DNA of 64,000 nucleotides from Vulcanimicrobiota bacterium (lineage in GTDB: Bacteria; Vulcanimicrobiota; Xenobia; Xenobiales; JADMJV01): contig JAFKGI010000005.1 in NCBI GenBank assembly GCA_017307785.1, positions 186,001 to 250,000 of the forward strand. The letters run 5' to 3'. How positions within the stretch are numbered: the stretch's first letter is position 1; each line of letters starts with the position of its first letter. Under the pieces are notes generated by a model, which saw only the letters and a list, made by a program, of their open reading frames with translations, did no database searches and was not told the origin of the DNA. This document shows positions 42,594-51,210 of the stretch, piece after piece. The position numbers and the translations under genes were made by a program.

Positions 42594-43712
42594 CTAAGTT
42601 CGGTAGTCGCCGTTGATACTCACGTACTCGTGGGTTAAGTCGCACGACCACAGGGTGGCTTTGCCCAGTCCCTGACCGAGCACCAGACGCAGCTCCACTT
42701 CCGGGCTTTCCACCGCCTTGGATTCGGCGGCGCTGCCGGGATTGGTGGGCGCTCCCGCCTCCAGCAACTGTAAATCGTTCCACCACAAGGCCGCCTGCTC
42801 GGGCGCGAAAGCGACCCCCGAACGTCCGGCCGCCGCCAGAATGCGACCCCAGTTGGCGTCTTTGCCGGCGATGGCCGTCTTCACCAGCGGCGAGGTCAAC
42901 ACCACTCGTCCCAGAGTCCGCGCCGCAGCATCGCTTTCCACTCCACTGACGTGCAGGGTCACTCGATGGCTGGCTCCCTCTCCGTCGAAAGCCACCATGC
43001 GAGCCAGTTCGATCAAGACTTCCTGAAGCACCTGAGTCCAGCCGGCCGGAGCCTTCCCACTGACACCGTTGGCCAGCACCAGCAGCGAATCGTTGGTGCT
43101 GGTGTCGCCGTCCACGGTGATACACTGAAAGCTAAGGTGGTTGGCTTCCTGCAGAGCCTGCTGTAACTCGGCGGCGGGGATGTCGGCATCGGTCACCACC
43201 AGGGCCAGAAGGGTGGCCATATCCGGATGAATCATGCCGGCGCCCTTGGCCACTCCCAACCAGCGCGTGCCCTGGAATTCGCGCGACACCACTTTGGAAT
43301 GAGTGTCGGTGGTCATCATAGCTCGGGCCAGCAGTTCGGCGTCGGCTTCTTGCAGCTCTTGCAGACCTTTCTCATAGACGGCCATGGGCATGGGTTGACC
43401 GATGACGCCGGTGCTCATGGTCAGTACGTCCCCGTCGTCCACCAGCGAAGCCAGCCGGGCGCAGTCCCGGTCACCTTGCGGGCCGGTCACGGCGTTGGCG
43501 TTTTTGCTGTTGATGACCACGGCCGTGACCAGGTCGTTGGCCCGCGCCAGCAGGGCCTGGCAATAGCGCACCGGAGCGGCCGCCACCCGATTGGTGGTGA
43601 AAACGCCGGCTGCTCTGCAGGGGGTCTGGGAGCGCACCACCGCCAGTTCGGGGTCGCCATTGTTCTTAAGCCCGCAACGGGCCACTTGAGCGGAAAAACC
43701 TTGGGGAAACAT
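42594..43712 (-). CDS. argJ: Glutamate N-acetyltransferase / amino-acid acetyltransferase
   Basis: 372-residue ArgJ precursor, which cleaves itself at the Thr in KGAGMIHPDMATLL (near residue 177) to give alpha and beta subunits. It transfers acetyl from N-acetylornithine to glutamate, recycling acetyl in arginine synthesis. Seen: SQTPCRAAGVFTTNRVAAAPV, NSKNANAVTG, STGVIG (oxyanion region), and DGDTSTNDSLLVLAN. Starts directly after the argA stop (TAG-ATG). Presence of a separate acetyltransferase upstream means it may be mono- or bifunctional. Confidence 0.95.
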   Translation of the reverse strand: MFPQGFSAQVARCGLKNNGDPELAVVRSQTPCRAAGVFTTNRVAAAPVRYCQALLARANDLVTAVVINSKNANAVTGPQGDRDCARLASLVDDGDVLTMSTGVIGQPMPMAVYEKGLQELQEADAELLARAMMTTDTHSKVVSREFQGTRWLGVAKGAGMIHPDMATLLALVVTDADIPAAELQQALQEANHLSFQCITVDGDTSTNDSLLVLANGVSGKAPAGWTQVLQEVLIELARMVAFDGEGASHRVTLHVSGVESDAAARTLGRVVLTSPLVKTAIAGKDANWGRILAAAGRSGVAFAPEQAALWWNDLQLLEAGAPTNPGSAAESKAVESPEVELRLVLGQGLGKATLWSCDLTHEYVSINGDYRT

Positions 43713-44279
43713 CTACAGGGACACCTCGGCGGGAATGACCCGCAGCTCCAGAATTTCCTTACCGCTCTTCCACTCTTGAACCAGCTCGGGCGGGTCCTCG
43801 TCGGGAGCGTTGGGGTTGAGAACGCGCAGCACCGCGATTTCATCGCAGCAAGACTGCTTGGGACACTGGTTGCAGTCCAACCAGACCTTTTGGGGGAAAC
43901 CGGCCTTGTCCACCACGTGGAAGCCCAGCTTCTCGAAGAAAACCTGTTGATAGGTGAGAGCGAAAACCTTGGCCAGACCCAGCTGGGTGGCTTCCTGGAT
44001 GAGTTCGTCCACGATGCGCCGGCCCAGGCCCATGCCTTTGGCTTCGGGAGCGATGGCCAGCGAGCGCACTTCGGCCAGATTGTGCCAGACGGTGCGCAAA
44101 GCGCCGCAGCCCATCAGCTGACCGTCGGAGGTCACCACCACCACAAACTCGCGGATGTTTTCATAGAGGTCGACCTGACGCTTGGAGAGCATCAGGCCTT
44201 CGGCGGCATAACGGTTGACCAGCCCGGCGATGGCCGGCACGTCTTTCAGCTGAGCTTTGCGAATCTCAAGCCAGCGCAA
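43713..44279 (-). CDS. argA: GNAT-type N-acetylglutamate synthase
   Basis: 188 residues from TTG 44279, chosen because AGGAGG lies six bases upstream; conserved sequence starts with RWLEIRKAQLKDV. GNAT fold with acetyl-CoA loop APEAKGMGLGRRIVDELI, and the Cys-rich tail WLDCNQCPKQSCCDEIAVL typical of the short ArgA-like acetyltransferases of arginine operons. It makes N-acetylglutamate, the first intermediate. The start lies 14 bp inside the 3' end of argD. Confidence 0.85.
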   Translation of the reverse strand: MRWLEIRKAQLKDVPAIAGLVNRYAAEGLMLSKRQVDLYENIREFVVVVTSDGQLMGCGALRTVWHNLAEVRSLAIAPEAKGMGLGRRIVDELIQEATQLGLAKVFALTYQQVFFEKLGFHVVDKAGFPQKVWLDCNQCPKQSCCDEIAVLRVLNPNAPDEDPPELVQEWKSGKEILELRVIPAEVSL

Positions 44280-45447
44280 GGGCGACCTCCTGAAGGGCGG
44301 CTTCCAGCCGGGTTTCAAAGATTTCCACGTGCTTGCTTTTCAGCACCAGCGGAGGCAGCAGACGCAGGGTGTTGCCTCCGGAGCTGAGCACGATCATTTT
44401 CTGGCGCAGTGCGGCCGCCACCAGGTCGGCCACCGGCACTTTCTCGTCCAGGGCCAGGCCCCACATCAAGCCGCGGCCGCGCGCTTCCCGCACGTAGTCG
44501 AATTTCTCGACCATTCTCTGGAGAACCTGACCCAACTGCTCGCCGACCTGCTCGACCTGGGCCAGGAACTCCGGCTGGTTGACGGTCTCGAAGACGCTGC
44601 GGGCTACGCGCGTGACCAGCGGCCCGCCCCCAAAGGTGCTGCCGTGATCGCCGGCTTCCAGGGCGTTGTGCACTTTGTCGTTGATCAGAATGGCGCCGAT
44701 GGGCAGTCCCCCACCCAGTGGCTTGGCCAGCGTCATGAGATCCGGCTCCACCCCATAGTTCTGATAGGCCCACAGCTTGCCGGCGCGACCCAGACCGCAC
44801 TGCACTTCGTCGAAGATCAAGAGCACGTCGCGGGCGTCGCACATGCGGCGCAGGCCCTGCAGAAAGTCCGCATCGGCCGAACGCACGCCGCCTTCGCCCT
44901 GAATGGGCTCGACGATCACGGCCGCCACTCCGCCGTCCAGGTTGACGCTGTCCAGGTCGTTGTAGGTGGCGAAGCGCACGCCCCCGATCAGCGGCTCGAA
45001 GGGCTGGCGATAGCGCGGGTTGGCGGTGCAGGCCAGTGCTCCCATGGTGCGGCCGTGGAAGCTGTCGCTGAAAGCCACGACTTCGCGCCGCTCCTTGCCC
45101 CACTTGCGGGCAAACTTGAGGGCGCCCTCGTTGGCTTCGGTGCCGCTGTTGCAGAAGAAGACCTTGGAGGCAAACGAGTTCTCGCACAGCAAGCGGGCCA
45201 ACTCCACTTGAGGAGCGGTGTAGTAAAGGTTGGAGGTGTGAATCAGACCGGGCTTGGCCAGCACCTCCTGGATGGCCGGATGCTCGTAGCCCAGCGAGTT
45301 GACGGCGATGCCGGCGGCCATGTCCAGGTATTCCTGGCCCTCGGAATCGACCAGCCAGACGCCGTGACCGCGCTCCCAAAGGATCGGGGTTCGTTTGTAG
45401 GTCTGGACGATGAACTGGCTTTCGGCTTCACGAACTGCTTGAGACAT
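44266..45447 (-). CDS. argD: Acetylornithine aminotransferase
   Basis: 393-residue class III PLP aminotransferase. Seen: NSGTEANEGALKFARKWG, DEVQCGLGRAGKLWAYQNYGVEPD, Schiff-base Lys in LMTLAKPLGGGLPIGA (near 240) and HGSTFGGGPLVTRVA. It converts N-acetylglutamate semialdehyde to N-acetylornithine, possibly also acting in lysine synthesis. ATG 45447 lies 20 bp inside the 3' end of argB. Confidence 0.94.
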   Translation of the reverse strand: MSQAVREAESQFIVQTYKRTPILWERGHGVWLVDSEGQEYLDMAAGIAVNSLGYEHPAIQEVLAKPGLIHTSNLYYTAPQVELARLLCENSFASKVFFCNSGTEANEGALKFARKWGKERREVVAFSDSFHGRTMGALACTANPRYRQPFEPLIGGVRFATYNDLDSVNLDGGVAAVIVEPIQGEGGVRSADADFLQGLRRMCDARDVLLIFDEVQCGLGRAGKLWAYQNYGVEPDLMTLAKPLGGGLPIGAILINDKVHNALEAGDHGSTFGGGPLVTRVARSVFETVNQPEFLAQVEQVGEQLGQVLQRMVEKFDYVREARGRGLMWGLALDEKVPVADLVAAALRQKMIVLSSGGNTLRLLPPLVLKSKHVEIFETRLEAALQEVALALA

Positions 45448-46195
45448 TGCGCACCACCGTCCCGGCCGGCTGCCCTTGCAACCAGGCCGCGACGCCCTCC
45501 AAATGACTGATGAGAACCTGCTCCAAGCCGCGATCCAGCGCTTCGAAGCAGGCCCTGAGTTTTGGCAAAATTCCTTCGGTCAGGTGGCCTCGCTCCAGCA
45601 GCTGGTCGTAAAGAGCGCGGTCGATCTCGGGAACGACCTGACCCTCCACCAGAATGCCGGCCACGTCGGTCAGGAAGATCAGCGTATCGGCCTGGACTCC
45701 CGCGGCCACGGCGGCCGCCACCGGATCGGCGTTGACGTTATAAAGCTGTCCTTCTTCATCCAGGCACAGGGGGGAAAGGCAGACCACCCAGCCGCTCTCG
45801 GCCAGCTGACGTAAGCCGGCGCCGTCGACGCGACTGGGGTCGCCCACCCAGCCCAGGTCTTGGGCATGCTGCAATTTGCGGCAGCGCACCAATCCGGCGT
45901 CGGCCCCGGTCAGGCCCAGGGCTTTGAGCCCGTGACGAACCAGTCCCTGCACCATCTGCATTTTGGCCAGCCCGGCCAGGCCCATAACGGCCGCTTCCAG
46001 AGTGGCCGTGTCGGTCACCCGCAGTCCGTCCACGAAGCGGGACTCCAGGCCGAGCCGCTGGGAAAGGGCGCTGGTGCCTTTGCCGCCTCCGTGTACCACG
46101 ATGGGCGGGCGCTCGAATTTCTTCAGCAGTCCGGCCAGACCCTCGAGAAAATCCGGCTGATCCAGCTGGCGGCCGCCCACTTTGAGCACCCACAT
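45428..46195 (-). CDS. argB: Acetylglutamate kinase
   Basis: 255-residue amino-acid kinase. ATP and substrate sites: VLKVGGRQ, PPIVVHGGGKGTSALSQRLG (phosphate loop), FVDGLRVTD, YNVNADPVAAAVA and FLTDVAGILVEGQVV. It phosphorylates N-acetylglutamate. ATG 46195 overlaps the argC stop as TGATG. It is shorter than many ArgB proteins and lacks the N-terminal helix that makes arginine-inhibited hexamers, so feedback control may be absent. Confidence 0.94.
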   Translation of the reverse strand: MWVLKVGGRQLDQPDFLEGLAGLLKKFERPPIVVHGGGKGTSALSQRLGLESRFVDGLRVTDTATLEAAVMGLAGLAKMQMVQGLVRHGLKALGLTGADAGLVRCRKLQHAQDLGWVGDPSRVDGAGLRQLAESGWVVCLSPLCLDEEGQLYNVNADPVAAAVAAGVQADTLIFLTDVAGILVEGQVVPEIDRALYDQLLERGHLTEGILPKLRACFEALDRGLEQVLISHLEGVAAWLQGQPAGTVVRNVSSSS

Positions 46196-47184
46196 CAGAG
46201 CAGGCCCTCGGTTTCCGGCCAGCCTTTGGCCACGTTCAAGTTCTGCAGAGCCTGACCGGCCGCGCCCTTGACCAGGTTGTCGATGGTGCTGATCACGACC
46301 AGCTTGCCCTGTTCCGGCATGGGATGCAGGCTGAGGACGCACAGGTTGGTCTGCCGGCTGTGGGCCATCTGGGCAATGTCGCCGGCCGGCAGCACTTTCA
46401 CGAAGGGCTCATTGGCGTAAAACTCTTGATAGAGGCGTTGCACGTCGCCTTCGGGCAAGTCCACATAGAGGTTGGAGATCATGCCGCGGAAACAAGGCGC
46501 CACCTGAGGCACGAAAAGCAGGTCGGCGGCGCCATTCAGTTGCTGAAGCATCTCGCTGCGATGACGATGTTTGTCACCCACCGCGTAGGGACGCAAATTT
46601 TCGGCCACTTCGCCATGGAGGTTGGCCAGGGCCGCGCTGCGGCCGGCCCCGGAGACGCCGCTTTTGGAGTCGGCCACCACCAGGCCGCCAAGCAGGCCAG
46701 CTTTCTGCAGCGGTGCCAATCCCAAAAGCACGCTGGTCGGGTAGCAACCCGGATTGGCGATCAACTGCGCATCCTGGAGTTGCGGGCGGTGCAGTTCGGT
46801 CAGCCCGTAGACGGCCTGCTGCAGACGCTCGGGATGAGGATGGTCCAGGTTGTAGACCTGTTTGTAGAGCTCGGCGCTCTTCAAGCGGTAGTCGGCGGAC
46901 AGGTCGATGACCCGGCAACCGGCCTTCAGGGCGTGCTCACCCCATTCGGCCGAGGCGGCGTGGGGCAGGCACAGAAAGACCGTGTCCAGCTGGGAGAAAT
47001 CGACATCTTCCAGGGAGCACAGGGGCTGGGCGGGAGCGCCGGGCAGCACCTGATCGAGGTTCTTGCCCACGTCCTGGCGGCAGGCGGCCCGCACCAGTTC
47101 GACCCGGGAATGGCGGCGCAAGCGCTCTACCAGTTCTCGTCCCGAATATCCGGTGGCCCCCAAAATGGCGACCCGTTCGCTCAT
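46195..47184 (-). CDS. argC: N-acetyl-gamma-glutamyl-phosphate reductase
   Basis: 329 residues. Rossmann NADP loop VAILGATGYSGRELV at the start, catalytic Cys in IANPGCYPTSVLL (near 148), and KSGVSGAGR followed by HRHRSEM (His of active site). Reduces N-acetylglutamyl phosphate to the semialdehyde. Starts inside the stop of the DUF2237 gene (ATGA). Confidence 0.95.
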   Translation of the reverse strand: MSERVAILGATGYSGRELVERLRRHSRVELVRAACRQDVGKNLDQVLPGAPAQPLCSLEDVDFSQLDTVFLCLPHAASAEWGEHALKAGCRVIDLSADYRLKSAELYKQVYNLDHPHPERLQQAVYGLTELHRPQLQDAQLIANPGCYPTSVLLGLAPLQKAGLLGGLVVADSKSGVSGAGRSAALANLHGEVAENLRPYAVGDKHRHRSEMLQQLNGAADLLFVPQVAPCFRGMISNLYVDLPEGDVQRLYQEFYANEPFVKVLPAGDIAQMAHSRQTNLCVLSLHPMPEQGKLVVISTIDNLVKGAAGQALQNLNVAKGWPETEGLL

Positions 47185-47537
47185 GCCTGGTGGGCCTTCA
47201 GGTCAGACAGATTGGCGTATTCCAGCATAATGGCGTGGGTCGCTTCCAACACCAGTTTGGGCGCGCACTGAGCTTGCCGGGCTTCCACCCAGCGCGAAGC
47301 GCACAGGCACCAGCGGTCCCCCGGCTTGAGCCCGGGAAACTCGTATTCCGGCCGGGGCGTCGAGAGATCGTTACCGCGGCTCTGGGAAAACTCCAGGAAT
47401 TCCGCCGTCATCACGCAGCACACCAGATGCATACCCAGGTCGCCCGGGCCCGTGTTACAACACCCGTCGCGCATGTAGCCGGTGAGCGGCTCCCGCGAGC
47501 AAGTTTCTAGTTCTCCCCCGAGCACATTCTTTGCCAT
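47181..47537 (-). CDS. DUF2237 family protein leading the arg operon
   Basis: 118 residues, a highly conserved small family: NVLGGELETCSREPLTGY, MRDGCCNTGPGDLGMH, VCCVMTAEFLEFSQSRGNDLSTPRPEY and GLKPGDRWCLCASRW. Many conserved cysteines suggest metal or thiol chemistry, but no function is established. ATG 47537 has AAGGG eight bases upstream. It is co-translated with argC through ATGA, which is the noteworthy point. Confidence 0.88.
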   Translation of the reverse strand: MAKNVLGGELETCSREPLTGYMRDGCCNTGPGDLGMHLVCCVMTAEFLEFSQSRGNDLSTPRPEYEFPGLKPGDRWCLCASRWVEARQAQCAPKLVLEATHAIMLEYANLSDLKAHQA

Positions 47538-47574
47538 GCAGCGGCCCTTCTGGACGGCCGGGTCGGTTCCTCGG

Positions 47575-48822
47575 CTATTTGCGCTTGCGTTTCCGTAAAT
47601 ACTGGCGCCACCCGTCCCGAGTGGCCATGGAAAGGTTCCTGCGCTCGCACTCCGGCAGCAGGTAGATGAAAGATTCCAGTTTCTTGAGCTGGACTTCCCA
47701 GAGCTCCAGCGCCTGTTGCCTGGCCTCCGGGTGCGGCAGCGTGCGTAGCAGGCCGGCATCGACCTCCCAATCGTCGCGCTGCAGGTAGATGACCCCGCCG
47801 GGCGGTCCCTGAGGAAAGTCGATTTCGTCCAGGCACAGACCGTGCCAGACGGGCACGATTCGGGCCATGCCCTGGGGCACGTAGGGCAGTTGCACGGCCG
47901 CCCGGATGCCGATACAGCCCAGGTGCCCTTTCAGCTCCGGTATCCTTAGCTCGGGATGGTGCCGTGCGGTCATCCATTTGTGGGCCCAGGGAAGCACCTG
48001 CATTTCCCAGCCCTGCTCGTTTCGGTGAGCGCCCAACACGACCGCCTGCAGTTCCCCCAGTTCTCCCACCGGCCAGGCGGCTGCTCCCTGCCAGCGCTGA
48101 GGCTCATAGGCCACCGACCAGTGGGTTTCGTAAGCACGAGAGCGGCCGCTGGTCGCTCCCCAGGCGAAGCCTCCCACGGCCGGGTAGAGCCATTCGAAAA
48201 GCCAACCGGAACGAGCCGAGTGGCCGGGAATCTGCTCGCCCACCAACGGCGGCAGCAGGAAGCCGTTGAGGACCAGGTTGAGTGGGCAGAGCGAGAGGCG
48301 GCGCTGCAGGCTGAGGCGCAGCCGGTCCAGAGCCGAGGAGCGGAACCAACCGCTCCACCAGCTTTGCCTGGCAATCTGACAGGTGAAGCGCACCAGCGGA
48401 GAGCCCTGGCTGACTTGCGAGTGACGAAGACTGGATGCGTCCAGGCTGCTGCGGTTGACCCCGTCGTCATAAAGCAGTTCGTGATTTCTTCCCTGGGCGG
48501 CGAAAGCCAACAGCGCTCCCAGGGCCAGTTGGCGCAGCCAGGGCGATCGCAGCTTGTCACCGCCCAGCAGCGCGGCCGGAAAGTCTTCCTCGTAGGCGGG
48601 TTCGACGGGAGTGAACTCGAGGCTGAATCTGCCCTCTTCCAGCTGCACCGAGAGCTGACGGGCTCCCGAGAGGACCGCGGCCTGAGCCAGCTTGTAGAGG
48701 AAAAGCCAGGGCTCCTTACTCTGCAGGATCTGCAACCGACGTTGGCGCGCGGCCAGGTCCAGAGTGAACTTGCCGCCGCTGTCCAGACGCCCTTCGGAGC
48801 TGAGTTGCTTGAGCAGTTCCAC
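47575..48822 (-). CDS. Hypothetical protein between tRNA-Arg and arg operon
   Basis: 415 residues from GTG 48822. The N-terminus (GGKFTLDLAARQRRLQILQSKEPWLFLYKLAQAAVLSGA) resembles the start of GHKL/HSP90-like ATPase folds, followed by beta-rich segments with many Trp, and a basic C-terminus (RQYLRKRKRK). The GHKL Asn and Gly motifs are not evident, so this similarity may be superficial. No membrane segments. It lies 37 bp upstream of the DUF2237-arg operon on the same strand and may be part of it. Confidence 0.5.
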   Translation of the reverse strand: MELLKQLSSEGRLDSGGKFTLDLAARQRRLQILQSKEPWLFLYKLAQAAVLSGARQLSVQLEEGRFSLEFTPVEPAYEEDFPAALLGGDKLRSPWLRQLALGALLAFAAQGRNHELLYDDGVNRSSLDASSLRHSQVSQGSPLVRFTCQIARQSWWSGWFRSSALDRLRLSLQRRLSLCPLNLVLNGFLLPPLVGEQIPGHSARSGWLFEWLYPAVGGFAWGATSGRSRAYETHWSVAYEPQRWQGAAAWPVGELGELQAVVLGAHRNEQGWEMQVLPWAHKWMTARHHPELRIPELKGHLGCIGIRAAVQLPYVPQGMARIVPVWHGLCLDEIDFPQGPPGGVIYLQRDDWEVDAGLLRTLPHPEARQQALELWEVQLKKLESFIYLLPECERRNLSMATRDGWRQYLRKRKRK

Positions 48823-48864
48823 CCCTTCTTGATTCGTGATGCGGTGAGCGAAGCCTGGAAAGAC

Positions 48865-48890
48865 AAAAGCCCCGCAAAATGCGAGGCTTT
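48865..48890 (-). terminator. Terminator of tRNA-Arg transcript
   Basis: On the minus strand AAGCCTCGC pairs with GCGGGGCTT (one U-G) around a 5-nt loop, followed by TTGTCTTT. It lies four bases after the tRNA 3' end. Confidence 0.75.
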
Positions 48891-48893
48891 CTA

Positions 48894-48969
48894 TGGCGTC
48901 CCCTGAGGGGGTCGAACCCCCAACCTTCTGGTCCGAAGCCAGACGCTCTATCCATTGAGCTAAGGAGAC
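48894..48969 (-). tRNA. tRNA-Arg (anticodon UCG)
   Basis: 76 nt including encoded CCA. Acceptor stem GTCTCCT/AGGGGAC (seven pairs, one G-U), D-arm TAGCTCAATGGATAGAGC, anticodon stem TCTGG/CCAGA with loop CTTCGGA (anticodon TCG, reading CGA), T-arm GGGGGTTCGACCCCC. Discriminator base is G. All stems are complete. Confidence 0.95.
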
Positions 48970-49047
48970 AGGCGCCTATCTTGGCAGTCCGGCCTGCTCT
49001 TGTCAATGGCAAGGGCCGGGCTCGGCCGGAGGCGAAAGATAAATGTT

Positions 49048-49731
49048 ATGAAAGATACAAAATCTCCCAAGGTCCAGGAGCGACGCGTCACCACCCGGGT
49101 GGACTGCTGCTATCCGGTGGAATGCGAGCTCGAGGGACAGCGTTTTCCCGGCAGCGTCACCAACATGGGCCTGGGCGGCATGCGCCTGCTGGCCGAACGG
49201 GAATTGTCGCGCGACACCACTTTGCAGGTTCACTCCAAAGAACCCGGCTGGGGCAGCCTGGCCGCGCGTGTCGTCTGGAGCCGTGCGCGCGCCGAGGGGG
49301 ACGATTTTGAATCGGGCCTGATCTATCGGGACGGACTGAAGGAACTGGAGAACTCCTGGGTCAAGGCGGCCCTGCAGCATCTCGGCTTCGAATCCAGCTC
49401 GCTCTACGAGCGGCGCCGTACCCTGCGCGCCAACACTTCGCTGCAGGCGCAGCTGGCCGTAGCCGGCCGCCCTTATGCCTGCGTCATGCGCGACCTGGGT
49501 TTGGGCGGGGCGCTGGTGGAAACACCCGCGCAGATTCTGGGCATCCAGGACCGAGCCGCCGTCACTCTAGAAGTCAATTTACCCGACAAGCAAGTCCTGT
49601 TCGCTCACGTGGTTTACTCGCGTTTGCTGCCTTCGGGCGCCCAGCAACACGGTCTGTGCTTCGACCCGGACCGCCACAATCAAGCTCAGGCCCGACTGGT
49701 GGAAGGTTACCTGGAAGCCCTACACTCTTAG
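49048..49731 (+). CDS. Tandem PilZ-domain protein
   Basis: 227 residues with two PilZ folds. Domain 1: ERRVTTRVDCCYPVE then NMGLGGMRL; domain 2: ERRRTLRANTSLQAQL then RDLGLGGALVETP. The RxxxR motif (RRVTTR; RRRTLR) is present in both; the second motif (D/N)xSxxG has Gly for Ser in both, so c-di-GMP affinity is uncertain. Probably a c-di-GMP effector controlling motility or surface behaviour. ATG 49048 is where the charged N-terminus begins; GGAGG lies further upstream. Overlaps the convergent transporter gene by 12 bp. Confidence 0.8.
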   Translation: MKDTKSPKVQERRVTTRVDCCYPVECELEGQRFPGSVTNMGLGGMRLLAERELSRDTTLQVHSKEPGWGSLAARVVWSRARAEGDDFESGLIYRDGLKELENSWVKAALQHLGFESSSLYERRRTLRANTSLQAQLAVAGRPYACVMRDLGLGGALVETPAQILGIQDRAAVTLEVNLPDKQVLFAHVVYSRLLPSGAQQHGLCFDPDRHNQAQARLVEGYLEALHS

Positions 49732-51210
49732 GCCTCGCGGCACCACCCAGCGTTCCACCACATCCCAGAAGCCTTGCGCAAGCAGGGCCAGCATGGCGGC
49801 CGGAACGGCCCCCTGGAAGATCATCTGGTTGTCCAGCAGCGAAATTCCCTGCAGGATCCACTGCCCCAGACCCCCCGCGCCCACCAGGGCAGCCAGCGTG
49901 GCCGTGCCCACGTTGATGACGGAGCTGGTCTTGATGCCGGCCAGGATGGAAGGCGAAGCCATAGGCAGGCGAATGCGCCACAGCTGCGCCAGCGGCGGCA
50001 TACCCAGAGCGTGAGCGGCTTCGCTCAAGTTGCCGGGCAAGGTGGTCAAACCCGTGTAGGTGTTGCGCACGATCGGCAGGATGCTGTAGACGAAGAGCGC
50101 CACCACGGCCGGTCCGGGCCCGGTTCCGGTGATGGGAATCATAAAAGCCAGTAAGGCCAGCGAGGGGATGGTCTGCAGCAAACCCACCGTGGACAGGGTC
50201 ACTTTAGCCGCCAGCGGAGAGCGAGAGGCCAGGATGCCCAGGGGAATTCCAATCAGGACCGCCAGCGTGAGGGAAATGGCCACCAGGCGCAGGTGCTCGC
50301 CGGTCTGTTTGAGCACCAGGGCCATGTCAAAGCTCGATTTTCGCCCGCCCACCTTGCCGGCTTCGCCTTTGCGGGCGGGCAGGCACTGCTGTAGCAGGTA
50401 AGCTGCCGCCTGCTTGTCGGTTTGCTGGTCAATGACCATTTTGGCGTTGGCGCGGCGCATTTGCTCTTCGGATACGCGGCCCACCAGCTGTTGCAGGGCT
50501 GCCCAGGCCTTGGGGCAGCGCTCCGGCAGATCCGCTCGGTAGAGCCAGACGCAGTCGTAGCGCGAAAAATACTTCTGGTCGTCTTTGAGCAGGCGCAGTC
50601 CCAGTTTTTCAATCTGGGCGTCGGTCGTATAAACGTTGATGACGTCCGCCTGATTGGCCTTGACGGCGGCGTAGCAGAGCTCGTGCTGCATCTCCGAGAA
50701 GTGTTTGGGCTTGAGCCCGTATTTTTGGGCGAGGCCTTTCCAGCCGTCTTCGCGACCCATGAACTCCTGGTTCATGACATAGCGCAGGTCGGGATACTTC
50801 AGTAGATCGCTGAGGTTCTCGGGACCTTTGATGCGCTGGGGCACGGCCAGGGCGTAGCTGTCGGTGAAGCCCAGCGAGTAACTCATGCCCAGGCGATCGC
50901 GAGCCAGGATCTCCAGGGCGTCCGCGTCGGTGGCGTCGGGTAGCTGCTTGAGGAAAACCTGACGGATGGTGCCGGTATACTCCGGATAGACGTCAATGCT
51001 GCCCTGCTTGAGGGCGGCGTAGATGATCTCGGTAGCGCCCAGGCTTTTGGTGTATTCGACCTTCGCCCCGCTGGAGGTGGCCAGTTGCACGGCCGCTTCC
51101 CCCAGTACCCAGGACTCGGGAAAGGCCTTGGAGCCGATACGGATGTGCTCGCTGTCCTGAGCCCAGGCGGCGGCCGTCAGCAAGCACCAGAGAATCAGCC
51201 AGAATCTCAT
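49720..51210 (-). CDS. Osmoprotectant-type ABC binding protein-permease fusion
   Basis: 496 residues. A signal peptide (WLILWCLLTAAAWA) leads into an OpuC/ProX-type binding protein (~22-290: IRIGSKAFPESWVLGEAAVQL; GSIDVYPEYTGTIRQVFL; INVYTTDAQIEKLGLRLL), then a ProW-like permease with about five helices (~305-490: LVAISLTLAVLIGIPLGIL; GIKTSSVINVGTATLAALVGAGGLG). It should import glycine betaine, choline, or, as in some homologues, ergothioneine. The binding protein is at the N-terminus, opposite to the commonly described fusions. Overlaps its ATPase gene by ATGA. Confidence 0.88.
   Translation of the reverse strand: MRFWLILWCLLTAAAWAQDSEHIRIGSKAFPESWVLGEAAVQLATSSGAKVEYTKSLGATEIIYAALKQGSIDVYPEYTGTIRQVFLKQLPDATDADALEILARDRLGMSYSLGFTDSYALAVPQRIKGPENLSDLLKYPDLRYVMNQEFMGREDGWKGLAQKYGLKPKHFSEMQHELCYAAVKANQADVINVYTTDAQIEKLGLRLLKDDQKYFSRYDCVWLYRADLPERCPKAWAALQQLVGRVSEEQMRRANAKMVIDQQTDKQAAAYLLQQCLPARKGEAGKVGGRKSSFDMALVLKQTGEHLRLVAISLTLAVLIGIPLGILASRSPLAAKVTLSTVGLLQTIPSLALLAFMIPITGTGPGPAVVALFVYSILPIVRNTYTGLTTLPGNLSEAAHALGMPPLAQLWRIRLPMASPSILAGIKTSSVINVGTATLAALVGAGGLGQWILQGISLLDNQMIFQGAVPAAMLALLAQGFWDVVERWVVPRGLRV

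Noticed and set aside
43227..44387. 386-codon plus frame opposite argJ/argA
   Set aside because: Overlaps confidently assigned arginine genes; product has no recognisable domain.
47575..48822. GHKL ATPase annotation
   Set aside because: Only the N-terminal helix-strand pattern is reminiscent; the ATP-binding Asn and Gly boxes are not visible.
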